A DNA stretch of 64,000 bases from an uncultured Alphaproteobacteria bacterium (GTDB lineage: Bacteria; Pseudomonadota; Alphaproteobacteria; Caulobacterales; Aquidulcibacteraceae): NCBI GenBank assembly GCA_902826335.1, contig CADEEL010000001.1:1-64000 (forward strand), written 5' to 3'. Positions 1-7,443 of the stretch are shown here, piece after piece. Below the pieces are notes generated by a model. The model worked only from the letters and a program-made list of their open reading frames with translations. It ran no database searches and was not told the DNA's origin. Each line of letters starts with the position of its first letter. Position 1 is the first letter of the stretch. A program made the position numbers and the translations under genes.

Positions 1-2
1 GG

Positions 3-1229
3 CTCAATGCGCGGATCCATGAGATGTCGCGGTTCGACCGGAAGAATTATTTCTACCCCGATCTGCCGCAGGGCTATCAGATCAGCCAATTCGCCCATCC
101 GATCGTCGGCGAAGGCGAAGTGGAGATCGAAGCGGACGATCAGGCGATCGTCGTGCGCATCGAGCGGCTGCATCTCGAGCAGGACGCCGGCAAGTCCATC
201 CATGATCTCTCGCCGAACGAGACGTTCGTCGATCTCAACCGCGCGGGCGTGGCGCTGATGGAGATCGTGTCGCGGCCTGACATGCGCTCCGCCAGGGAGG
301 CGGGCGCCTATTTCAACAAGCTGCGCGCCATCGTGCGCGCGCTCGGCACGTGCGACGGCAATATGGAGGAAGGCTCCATGCGCGCGGATGTGAACGTCTC
401 CGTGCGCCGGCCGGGCGAACCATTCGGCACGCGCTGCGAGATCAAGAACGTCAATTCCGTGCGCTTCATGGCGCAGGCCATCGAATACGAAGCGCGCCGC
501 CAGATCGACATTCTGGAAAGCGGCGGCTCGATCGATCAGGAGACGCGCCTCTTCGATCCCGACAAGGGCGAGACGCGCACCATGCGCTCCAAGGAGGATG
601 CGCACGATTACCGCTATTTTCCCGACCCGGACCTTCTGCCGCTGCATCTCGATCCGGCCTGGATCGAGGCCATTCGTGTTTCGTTGCCGGAACTGCCGGA
701 TGCGAAGAAGAAGCGGTTCATCGAGGCGTATGGGCTTTCGGCCTATGACGCCGGCGTGCTCGCGGGCGATAGAGACAGCGCCGCCTATTTCGAAACCGCG
801 GCCGAGGGGCGCGATGCAAAACTCGCCGCCAATTGGGTGAGCCAGGAATTGTTCGGCGCGCTGAACAAGGAGGGGTTGGAGCTTTCCGCCTCGCCGGTTT
901 CGGCCGATCAGCTCGGCGCGCTTATCGATCTCATCACCGACGGCACGATCAACGGCAAAATCGCCAAGGACGTGTTCGCCAAGATGATGGAGACGGGCGA
1001 TGACCCGGCCGCCATCGTCGAACGCGAAGGGCTGCGCCAAGTCACGGATACTGGTGCGATCGAGGCGGCCATTGATGCGCTGATCGCCGCGAACCCGGAC
1101 AAGCTCGCCGAAGTTCGTGAAAAGCCCAAGGCGTTCGGCTGGTGGGTCGGGCAGGTGATGAAGGCGACGGGCGGGAAAGCCAATCCCGCGGCGGTCAATG
1201 AGTTGCTCAAGGCCAAGCTGGGCGTGTGA
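3..1229 (+). CDS. gatB: Asp-tRNA(Asn)/Glu-tRNA(Gln) amidotransferase subunit B (5' end outside window)
   Basis: GatB is the kinase/tRNA-binding subunit of the GatCAB amidotransferase, which converts mischarged Glu-tRNA(Gln) or Asp-tRNA(Asn) to the amide form in the cytoplasm. The reading frame is open to the left edge. The first visible residues lead straight into the family motif [16 protein letters not shown], so the true start lies outside. About 408 residues are visible of a family length near 490. The GatB N-terminal catalytic cradle ([26 protein letters not shown]) is followed by the helical and C-terminal YqeY-like tail, which ends [10 protein letters not shown]. The in-frame ATG at 24 is internal and is not the start. 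The next gene overlaps the stop codon by 4 bases. Nothing looks abnormal apart from truncation by the window. Confidence 0.97.
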   Translation, partial: LNARIHEMSRFDRKNYFYPDLPQGYQISQFAHPIVGEGEVEIEADDQAIVVRIERLHLEQDAGKSIHDLSPNETFVDLNRAGVALMEIVSRPDMRSAREAGAYFNKLRAIVRALGTCDGNMEEGSMRADVNVSVRRPGEPFGTRCEIKNVNSVRFMAQAIEYEARRQIDILESGGSIDQETRLFDPDKGETRTMRSKEDAHDYRYFPDPDLLPLHLDPAWIEAIRVSLPELPDAKKKRFIEAYGLSAYDAGVLAGDRDSAAYFETAAEGRDAKLAANWVSQELFGALNKEGLELSASPVSADQLGALIDLITDGTINGKIAKDVFAKMMETGDDPAAIVEREGLRQVTDTGAIEAAIDALIAANPDKLAEVREKPKAFGWWVGQVMKATGGKANPAAVNELLKAKLGV

Positions 1230-1576
1230 CGATCATGCTCAATCGCGTTGCGATCACCGACGCGCTGCGATTTTGGGAAATCGGCCGCATCGGATATAAT
1301 TTAGCGCTGGCCGGGCTTGCGGCGATTGTTATCGGCGTGACTGGCGTGCAGTGGCGCGACTGGATCGCGCACGGGCCGCTTCTCGTCGTATGCGCGGTCG
1401 TCGCCAACATCCTCTATTGCGCGGCCTATCCGATCGATCTGTTTGTTCAAGCCTCGGATTTTGGGGCTGCGTGGCGCCGCTGGCGCTGGGCGCTTTGGCT
1501 CACGGGCACGCTGTTCGCCGCCATGCTCGCGTTGCTCACGCTCGCGGCGCTCGTGCTCGGCGCCTTCACGGATTAG
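1226..1576 (+). CDS. small three-helix membrane protein, function unknown
   Basis: I do not recognise a named family. The 116-residue product has three hydrophobic stretches, roughly residues 23-42, 49-72 and 87-113, separated by short charged or Trp-rich segments, so it is very probably an integral inner-membrane protein. The GTG at 1226 overlaps the gatB stop, which suggests translational coupling. An ATG at 1235 is the alternative start and would remove only three residues. The stop codon overlaps, tail to tail, the end of a small minus-strand ORF. Position directly behind gatB says little about function. Confidence 0.75.
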   Translation: MTIMLNRVAITDALRFWEIGRIGYNLALAGLAAIVIGVTGVQWRDWIAHGPLLVVCAVVANILYCAAYPIDLFVQASDFGAAWRRWRWALWLTGTLFAAMLALLTLAALVLGAFTD

Positions 1577-1680
1577 GCTTCACTCAGCAGCAGCGAAAAT
1601 GCATGGTTGTTGCGCGCGATGACGGCGTCCGCGTTCGGCGCGGCGCTCCGCATAAGGCAGAACCAGATATAGTCGAGCAT
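1573..1680 (-). CDS. 35-residue small ORF with a strong ribosome binding site
   Basis: This minus-strand ORF encodes 35 residues beginning MLDYIWFCLMRSAAPN. Its ATG (complement of 1678-1680) is preceded at a 5-nt spacing by GGAGGGG (complement of 1686-1692), among the strongest Shine-Dalgarno matches in the window. The N-terminal half is hydrophobic and aromatic, the C-terminal half polar. No family is recognised. It is convergent with the upstream membrane-protein gene and shares two bases with its stop. It could be a real small protein or a leader-peptide remnant. Only the start context supports it. Confidence 0.4.
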   Translation of the reverse strand: MLDYIWFCLMRSAAPNADAVIARNNHAFSLLLSEA

Positions 1681-1740
1681 CGAATCCCCTCCAGGCGGGG
1701 ATTTAGCGCGTCATGGTTTCCCAATTCTTGCCGCACATTC

Positions 1741-1780
1741 AAAAACGAAACCGCCCCGGATCGCTCCGGGGCGGCTCGCA
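1741..1780 (-). terminator. intrinsic terminator for the RcnB-like gene
   Basis: A perfect 10-bp stem (1751-1760 with 1765-1774, loop TCGC) is followed on the minus strand by TTTCGTTTTT. It sits about 30 bases beyond the stop of the minus-strand gene ending at 1805. Confidence 0.85.
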
Positions 1781-1804
1781 GGACTGTCCGGCCAGGCGAA
1801 TGGC

Positions 1805-2338
1805 TTAGTAAGCGCCGCCGAGCACGAGACCCATGATCAGGCCGGTGGCGATGCCGACCAGGATGTAATCGCCGCGATCGTCCCGCACCCAATGATAGCC
1901 GCGCGGTGGGTGGCGCAGGCCGAAACGGTGATAGTCGCGGATCGGCGTGCAGCGCTGGCGATAATAGGGCGGCAGGTATTGGCCCCGCGCCCAGGTGCGG
2001 TAATGGGGCCGATAGCTGGGGTGGCCGTAATAGGCTTGCGGCGGCGGGCCATAGTAGAAGCGCTGGTTGTAATAATAGCCGTTGAAGCGGCGATTATCCC
2101 AATAATGATCATAGGCTTCGCGGCGGCTGTCGCGCCAATCGCGGCGGCGCTCATAGCGGTCGCGGCGATCCTCATAGCGATCGTCGTCATAATGATCGCG
2201 GTGGCGCCCACGGCGGTCTTCGTAGCGATCATCGTCATGATAACCGTCACTGTCGCCATGGGCGGCGGCCGGTGTTGCGATGGCGAGCGGCGTGAGCGCG
2301 GCGGCGAACGCCGCAAGGGCGAAAACAAGTTTCTTCAT
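1805..2338 (-). CDS. RcnB-family periplasmic protein with Arg/Asp/Tyr-rich repeats
   Basis: The 177-residue product has a Sec signal peptide (MKKLVFALAAFAAALTPLAI, cleavage likely after ATPAAA near residue 26). A strongly charged segment follows, rich in His, Asp, Arg and Tyr (about 27-85), with repeated DDDRYEDRR-type blocks. The C-terminal region (about 110-177) carries the RcnB signature: YRTWARGQYLPPYYR, then HPPRGYHWVRDDRGDYILV, ending in a Gly-rich hydrophobic stretch. RcnB is the periplasmic partner of the nickel/cobalt efflux system in enterobacteria. In alphaproteobacteria many unlinked RcnB-like proteins have no assigned role, so metal homeostasis is only a family-level inference. 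No efflux pump gene is adjacent. It has its own terminator downstream. Confidence 0.85.
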   Translation of the reverse strand: MKKLVFALAAFAAALTPLAIATPAAAHGDSDGYHDDDRYEDRRGRHRDHYDDDRYEDRRDRYERRRDWRDSRREAYDHYWDNRRFNGYYYNQRFYYGPPPQAYYGHPSYRPHYRTWARGQYLPPYYRQRCTPIRDYHRFGLRHPPRGYHWVRDDRGDYILVGIATGLIMGLVLGGAY

Positions 2339-2533
2339 CGGATGGCTCCTTGGCGCGCCGCCCGTTGAACGGCCGGCGTGCGATGGTCATCGGGTATCAA
2401 GGCCCGCCTGAATCGAAGCTGAACGGGCCCGCGTCAGCCCGGCTAACGCACCCACCAGGAATTTTGCGCCCCCCACCCCTTGGCGGGCGCGGGCCGCGCG
2501 GGCCATGTTCAGGCCAGTGAGGGAGCCCCGCGC

Positions 2534-3289
2534 ATGTCCAATCCAATCGAGCTTTATTATTGGCCCACGCCGAACGGCTGGAAAATCTCCATCGCGCTGG
2601 AGGAGATGGGGCTGCCTTATGAGCTGAAGGCGGTGAACATCGGCAAGGGCGAACAATTCACCCCCGAATTCCTGCGCATCAGCCCGAACAACCGCATGCC
2701 GGCTATCGTCGATCCACAAGGGCCGGATGGGGCGGCGATTTCCGTTTTTGAGTCTGGCGCGATCCTGCAATATCTCGGGCGCAAGACGGGAAAATTCTAT
2801 CCGAAAGATGAACGCGGCCGCGTGGTCGTTGATGAGTGGGTGATGTGGCAAATGGGCGGAGTGGGGCCGATGTTCGGCCAGGCCAGCCATTTCCGCAATT
2901 ACGCGCCGAGCCTCGTCGACGATCCGATCAAGATCGAATACGGCCAGACGCGCTATAATAACGAAGTGAACCGCCTGCTGGGCGTGCTGGAGCGCCGTCT
3001 CGAAGGCCTCGACTATGTCGCCGGCGCTTATTCCATCGCTGACATGGCGATCTGGCCCTGGGTGCGCATCGCGGCGATCTTCGGCCAGAACATGGATGAG
3101 TTTCCCAAGGCGAAAGCCTGGATCGATCGCATCGCCGAGCGGCCGGCGGTGCAGAAGGGCGTGGCGGTCGGCGCCGATCTGCGCATGCGCCCGGAGGCCG
3201 GCTCCAAGGAGGCCGAGGAAAGCCGCAAGGCGCTGTTCGGGCAGACGGCGTCCTCGATCGCGGCGGCCGCCAAGGCGGCGCAATCGTAA
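2534..3289 (+). CDS. glutathione S-transferase, YfcG/YghU-like
   Basis: The 251-residue cytosolic protein has an N-terminal thioredoxin-like GST domain (about residues 1-90: IELYYWPTPNGWKISIALEEMGLPYE, then the cis-Pro region NNRMPAIVDPQG and ESGAILQYL) and an all-helical C-terminal domain (about 95-215). The WPTPNGWK stretch resembles the nu-class/YfcG group, which has glutathione-dependent disulfide-bond reductase activity; substrate is unknown here. The ATG at 2534 is chosen because the family homology starts there; the longer frame adds 18 unrelated residues. It stands alone between opposite-strand rcnB-like DNA and the Sel1-repeat gene. Confidence 0.9.
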   Translation: MSNPIELYYWPTPNGWKISIALEEMGLPYELKAVNIGKGEQFTPEFLRISPNNRMPAIVDPQGPDGAAISVFESGAILQYLGRKTGKFYPKDERGRVVVDEWVMWQMGGVGPMFGQASHFRNYAPSLVDDPIKIEYGQTRYNNEVNRLLGVLERRLEGLDYVAGAYSIADMAIWPWVRIAAIFGQNMDEFPKAKAWIDRIAERPAVQKGVAVGADLRMRPEAGSKEAEESRKALFGQTASSIAAAAKAAQS

Positions 3290-3322
3290 CACTGGTTAGC
3301 AATCCGTGGACGGATAATATTC

Positions 3323-3345
3323 GCGAGGCCCGCCTCGCTTTAACG
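3323..3345 (+). terminator. weak candidate terminator after the GST gene
   Basis: A short GC-rich stem GCGAGGC/GCCTCGC (3323-3329 with 3332-3338) is followed by TTTAACG. The loop is tiny and the T-run is short, so function is uncertain. Confidence 0.4.
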
Positions 3346-3470
3346 CTAAATCAAAACCCTGCCGGCATTAATCACACCGATGGCGCGAACAATGCGTCAT
3401 CGGTGGGGCGAAGCGGACGACGCCATAAGGCGCGGCGCTTCGCATATGTGTCAGTAAGGGAGTGGCCAAA

Positions 3471-3740
3471 ATGGCCTTCACGGATATGGAAATCGCCGAG
3501 GCGCATGCGGCCGCCAAGGACGGCGTGTGCGACGGACTTTATAAGCTCGGTCTCATCTATTCGACCGGCGGCGCGGGCGAGGTCGATCTCGTCGAGGCGC
3601 ACAAATGGTTCAACCTGGCGGCGCTGCGCGGTTCATCCGCGGCGAAGGATTGCCGCAAGGAATTGGCCGACCAGATGACGACGATGCAGGTCGCCGCCGC
3701 GCAGCGCGCCGCGCGCGAATGGCTCGATCGGCGCCACTGA
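3471..3740 (+). CDS. Sel1-like repeat protein
   Basis: The product is about 89 residues and carries Sel1/TPR-like helical repeat features: LYKLGLIYSTGGAGEVDLVEAHKWFNLAALRG matches the repeat consensus (LG-Y--G-GV--D--EA-KWF--AA--G), though I split it here only for description. Such proteins usually mediate protein-protein contacts. The ATG at 3471 is preferred over the GTG at 3462, because the AAGGGAG purine run at about 3456-3462 sits at proper distance from the ATG but abuts the GTG. No signal peptide is seen. Its partner is unknown; neighbours give no hint. Confidence 0.75.
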   Translation: MAFTDMEIAEAHAAAKDGVCDGLYKLGLIYSTGGAGEVDLVEAHKWFNLAALRGSSAAKDCRKELADQMTTMQVAAAQRAAREWLDRRH

Positions 3741-3745
3741 GAAAT

Positions 3746-4411
3746 TTACGCCGCGCGCGCACGCGGCGCCGCGCGCACACGGTCGGCCGCTGCGCTCATC
3801 GGCAGAATGTCGAATTTGAGCGCGCGCGCCTTTAACAGCAGCGCGCCTAAGGCCCCGAGCGGGGCGCCGGGCGCGCCATCGCCCTGCGCGACATCGCGCA
3901 TGCGCACGATCATCCATGCGCCGCGGCGCTCGGCCTCCTTCAGCGTGGCGAGGAGCGGTTCGGCGCCCGCCCAGCTTTCGAATGGAAACGATCCCAAAGC
4001 CATGAGGTTTGCGCGGCCTACATTGAGGCGCGCGGCGCTGGCGCGGGCGCACTCGAACCCGAGCGCGGCGGCCGTGTGTGCGCTGTCCGCGTCCGGCCTG
4101 CCGAACGCGGCGGTGCGCGGCGGCTGACGAAGGCCCATCAGCGCGAGTTCAATCGCGGTGCGCGCGCAGGCGTCACGCGGCGCCTCTCCGCCCAGCATGC
4201 AGCCGATCTCGTGGCCGGCGTCGATCAGACGCGTGAGCGCCGCACCGTCAAAACGATCGACACCCGCATCGAGCGTTGGGCCCGCATAAAATGTTCCCCG
4301 CGCCTCGACGCGCTCAAGCGCGGCCGCGCCCAGCGTCGCGGCGGTGCGGGAGAAGCCGTCAAACGTCACGGTCAGCATCGGGCGGCGCAGGCGGATAATG
4401 GCGCTGGTCAT
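3746..4411 (-). CDS. degenerate NodB-type polysaccharide deacetylase homologue
   Basis: The 221-residue protein follows the NodB-homology layout. Strand 1 with LTVTFDGFS (residues 13-21) corresponds to the TFDDGP motif, RGTFYAGPT (39-46) to the TFF strand, and AGHEIGCMLGGE (65-76) to the metal-binding HSxxH motif. The first Asp (D18) is kept, but the second is Gly (G19), and both metal His positions appear to be Met72 and Glu76. By eye, the metal site is lost, so deacetylase activity is unlikely. The gene starts inside the stop region of the sugar transferase gene upstream (4-base overlap), so the two are co-translated. A structural or regulatory role in the same polysaccharide pathway is the simplest inference. 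Confidence 0.7.
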   Translation of the reverse strand: MTSAIIRLRRPMLTVTFDGFSRTAATLGAAALERVEARGTFYAGPTLDAGVDRFDGAALTRLIDAGHEIGCMLGGEAPRDACARTAIELALMGLRQPPRTAAFGRPDADSAHTAAALGFECARASAARLNVGRANLMALGSFPFESWAGAEPLLATLKEAERRGAWMIVRMRDVAQGDGAPGAPLGALGALLLKARALKFDILPMSAAADRVRAAPRARAA

Positions 4412-5970
4412 TTGCGCCTCGCGAGGTCACGCAGCCATGCCGGCAGCGCGCACACCAAGATCCAGAGATCGAGCCACACCGAGGCATGGGCGATGTAGTC
4501 GAGATCGAGGCGCAGGCGTTCGCGCGCGGCGTCCGCCGTGGTGCGCGCATGCGCGGCGTTGATTTGAGCCCAGCCAGTTAGGCCCGGCTTCATGCGGGCG
4601 CGGTGCGCGTAGTGCGGATCGCGATGGGGATGCGCGCCAATGGCGTGCGCGCGCGGCCCAATGAGGGACATATCGCCGGCCAGAACGCTCCAGATCAGCG
4701 GAATTTCATCGAGTCGCGCGGCCCTCAACACGCGCCCGACGCGCGTCACGCGCGCGTCATCCGCCTTTGTGGATTTGCGCCGTCCGCGTGCGGCGGCCTC
4801 GTGCTTCATGGTGCGAAACAGGCGCACCTCGATGACGCGATTGTTGAGACCATGACGGCGCTGACGCGTGAACACCGGGCCCGGGCTGTCGCAGGCGACA
4901 GCGGCGGCGATCAGCGCCATCAGCGGCGCGAGCAATACGGCGAGCGCCGCGCCGATGATGATGTCCATCGCGCGCTTGAGAAACGCGCGCATCGGCCGGC
5001 GCACGCCGCCCGAGAGGCAATGGAGCAAAGCGGCGCCGTCGTGGCGGCGCTCCATCACGGCGACGCGCTCGGCGCCGCGATTGTAATCGATCAGCAGATC
5101 AAGCCGGTTCGGCAGCGGGCGGAGCCGATCGATCAGGGCGCGCATGCGCTCGGGGCCCGCATCGATGCACAGCACGATGCGATCGATCTCTGGCAGACGC
5201 CGCCAGGCGAGCAAGTCGTCGATGTCGCCCGCGACCGGCGCATCGTCCAGCCGGCGCGGCGCGCGCGCGAGCCGATCGTCGATCACGGCCACGATGTCGA
5301 AGCGCCCATGCTGGCGGGCGTGCGTGATGAAGGCGGCGGCGGCGTCGCTCGCGCCGACCAGAACGGTCTTCTCGGCGAAGTCGCCGGCGCGGGCGGCCTT
5401 GCCCAGATGGCGCCCGAGCGCGGCGTGCATGCCGGTGATCGCAGCCGCCGCGATGGGTATGGCGGCGGCGAGGGCGCCGCCGGTGCGTGCGTCGGCGGCG
5501 AAGAAGGCGGAGAGCCCGAGGCCTGTAATCGCGCCCAGCGCCGCGCCCGCGAGCGCGCCCTCGGCATGGGGGCGGCTGGCGCCATAGGCGTTGAACAGCC
5601 ACAGGCCGAGCTTGATCGGGGCCAACGGGGCCAGGATCGCGGCGGCGTAGACAAGCGTCATGGGCTGCGCGGCGCCGGCGCCCACGCTTGCCGCGACCGT
5701 CGCGGCGCCGGCCAGCACGGCCCAATCCCACAGCGCCAGGAGCCGCGTCGCCACGATCGGATCGAGGCGCGCCGGGCGCGCGCGAAAGCGCGGGAAAGAG
5801 CGGGCCGAGCGCGGCGCGCGCGGGCGCGGAGGCGCGGGTACAGCGTCGTTGTCCGGCTCGGGCGCGGCGAGCAGGCGCCAGCGGAACGCGGCGTTCCGCC
5901 CCGGCGCGGCGGCGGCCTTGCGGCGCCCCGTTTTGGCGCCTTCGTTCGGCGCGTCTTCGGTGAATGACAT
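4408..5970 (-). CDS. polyprenyl-phosphate hexose-1-phosphate transferase (WcaJ/HfsE-type)
   Basis: This 520-residue membrane protein starts exopolysaccharide repeat-unit synthesis by moving a sugar-1-phosphate from a nucleotide sugar to undecaprenyl phosphate. It has a cytoplasmic Arg/Pro-rich N-terminus (1-65), about four to five membrane segments (75-200), a Rossmann-like CoA-binding-type domain (about 205-330), and a C-terminal bacterial sugar transferase domain (about 335-520). That last domain starts FLKRAMDIIIGAALAVLLAP and includes SPGPVFTRQRRHG, RAARLDEIPLIWSVLAGDMS and LIGPR, with the catalytic Asp-Glu pair in LDE. The deacetylase-like gene overlaps its end. In Caulobacter the holdfast enzymes HfsE and HfsH are a comparable transferase/deacetylase pair; equating this locus with holdfast is only a suggestion, since no other hfs genes are present. 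Confidence 0.92.
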   Translation of the reverse strand: MSFTEDAPNEGAKTGRRKAAAAPGRNAAFRWRLLAAPEPDNDAVPAPPRPRAPRSARSFPRFRARPARLDPIVATRLLALWDWAVLAGAATVAASVGAGAAQPMTLVYAAAILAPLAPIKLGLWLFNAYGASRPHAEGALAGAALGAITGLGLSAFFAADARTGGALAAAIPIAAAAITGMHAALGRHLGKAARAGDFAEKTVLVGASDAAAAFITHARQHGRFDIVAVIDDRLARAPRRLDDAPVAGDIDDLLAWRRLPEIDRIVLCIDAGPERMRALIDRLRPLPNRLDLLIDYNRGAERVAVMERRHDGAALLHCLSGGVRRPMRAFLKRAMDIIIGAALAVLLAPLMALIAAAVACDSPGPVFTRQRRHGLNNRVIEVRLFRTMKHEAAARGRRKSTKADDARVTRVGRVLRAARLDEIPLIWSVLAGDMSLIGPRAHAIGAHPHRDPHYAHRARMKPGLTGWAQINAAHARTTADAARERLRLDLDYIAHASVWLDLWILVCALPAWLRDLARRK

Positions 5971-6116
5971 GGTGGGGCGGCCCCGCGCGAATGTGCGCTG
6001 GCGTGCGGCGCAAGGCCCGTGCCGAAGCCTTGATCGGGCGTTTACCGTAAAGGCGCCGCCGGGTTGGCCAGCGTCGGCTTGATCACCGGGGGAGCGCCTT
6101 GTAAGCCGGGCGCGAC

Positions 6117-6207
6117 GGAGACGTGGCCGAGTGGCTGAAGGCGGCGCCTTGCTAAGGCGTTATACCTTAACCGGGTATCCAGGGTTCGAATCCCTGCGTC
6201 TCCGCCA
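6117..6207 (+). tRNA. tRNA-Ser(GCT)
   Basis: A 91-nt class II tRNA. The acceptor stem GGAGACG (6117-6123) pairs with CGTCTCC (6197-6203), discriminator G, and CCA encoded at 6205-6207. The anticodon arm CGCCTTGCTAAGGCG carries GCT, reading AGC/AGU. A long variable arm follows and the T-arm has GGTTCGAATCC. All features fit tRNA-Ser. Confidence 0.97.
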
Positions 6208-6217
6208 GGCAGTGCGC

Positions 6218-7423
6218 CTACACGCCCGCAAGCCCGACGATCGAAATGGCCGCCACGTTCTGGCTCGGCATGCCGCCGAGATTGTGTGAAAGCGCCAGGC
6301 GCGGCGGCGTCGCGCGTTGGCGCGGGCCGGCGCGGCCAAGCAGTTGCAGATAGTTTTCGTAAATCATCCGCAGGCCCGAGGCGCCGATTGGGTGGCCGAA
6401 GCATTTGAGGCCCCCATCGATCTGGCAGGGCACTTTGCCGTCGGCGTCGAAGAAGCCGTCAAGCACATCCTTCCAGCCATCGCCCGGCTTGGAGATGTGA
6501 AGATCCTCCATGGTCACGAGTTCGGTGATGGAGAAGCAATCATGCACTTCCATGAGGCTGATCTCGTCACGCGGCTTGGCGACGCCCGCTTCCTGGTAGG
6601 CGCGCGTCGCGGCGATGCGCGTGGTGTGGAAATAGCTGCCAGTCCAGCCCGCGCCTTGCGCTTCCCAGCCATTGGAGGAGACGATCTGCAACGCCTTGAT
6701 GGTGACGATGTCTTGCTTGCCGAGGCTGCGCGCGATCTCCGGCGTGGTTACGATGGCGCAGGCGGCGCCATCCGACACGCCGCAGCAATCAAAAAGCCCG
6801 AGCGGCTCGGCGATCATCGGCGCGTTTAAGACGGTGTCCATATCCACCGCTTTTTGCAGATGCGCCTTCGGGTTCTTGGCGCCGTTGGCGTGGCTCTTCA
6901 CCGACACATGCGCCATGGCGCGCTTCAAATCGTCCTTCGAGACGCCGTGCTCGGCGCGATAAGCGGAGGCGAGCTGCGCGAAATTGCCGGGCGCGGAGCC
7001 GCCGGCGCCGATCATGTCATACTTGCCGCCGCGCGTGCGCGTGGGCAGGCCGCCATAGCCGGTGTCCTTCAGCTTTTCCACGCCGAGCGCGAGGGCGATG
7101 TCGGCGGCGCCGGAGGCGACGGCGTACACCGCGCCGCGGAAAGATTCCGTGCCGCTGGCGCAATAATTCTCGACTTTGGTGACGCCGATATCGGGCAGAC
7201 GCAGCGCCGTGGCGAGCGGGATGCCGGACGGGCCGATGTTCACCGAATCGAACGCGACGGAGAGCCACGCTGCATCAATGCGCGAGGGATCGACGCCAGC
7301 GTCGGCCATCGCCTCCTGATAGGCCTCGACCATGAGATTATCGGCGTCGGCGTCCCAGCGCTCGCCGAACTTCGTGCAGCCCATGCCGAGAATGGCGACG
7401 CGGTCCTTGATGCCCTTGGCCAT
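6218..7423 (-). CDS. thiolase-superfamily protein, SCP-x/lipid-transfer type
   Basis: The 401-residue protein has the thiolase fold of the SCP-x/non-decarboxylating branch. The nucleophile Cys88 lies in ENYCASGTES; a His sits in VHDCFSITE (about residue 299) and the C-terminal catalytic loop is KCFGHPIGASGL (about 346-357). These residues fit acyl-CoA thiolysis or Claisen condensation, with substrate unknown. The start ATG is preceded by GGGAGC. It lies 20 bp downstream of the HMG-CoA-synthase-like/DUF35 fusion gene on the same strand, so the two form an operon. Thiolase plus DUF35 proteins form complexes in archaeal mevalonate synthesis and in steroid side-chain degradation, which makes a physical complex plausible here. 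Confidence 0.9.
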   Translation of the reverse strand: MAKGIKDRVAILGMGCTKFGERWDADADNLMVEAYQEAMADAGVDPSRIDAAWLSVAFDSVNIGPSGIPLATALRLPDIGVTKVENYCASGTESFRGAVYAVASGAADIALALGVEKLKDTGYGGLPTRTRGGKYDMIGAGGSAPGNFAQLASAYRAEHGVSKDDLKRAMAHVSVKSHANGAKNPKAHLQKAVDMDTVLNAPMIAEPLGLFDCCGVSDGAACAIVTTPEIARSLGKQDIVTIKALQIVSSNGWEAQGAGWTGSYFHTTRIAATRAYQEAGVAKPRDEISLMEVHDCFSITELVTMEDLHISKPGDGWKDVLDGFFDADGKVPCQIDGGLKCFGHPIGASGLRMIYENYLQLLGRAGPRQRATPPRLALSHNLGGMPSQNVAAISIVGLAGV

Positions 7424-7443
7424 GACATGCTCCCTTTGTGCGC

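Noticed and set aside
4603..5967. 454-codon open frame antisense to the sugar transferase
   Set aside because: Low-complexity Arg/Ala/Gly product and no homology; the transferase on the other strand has all expected motifs.
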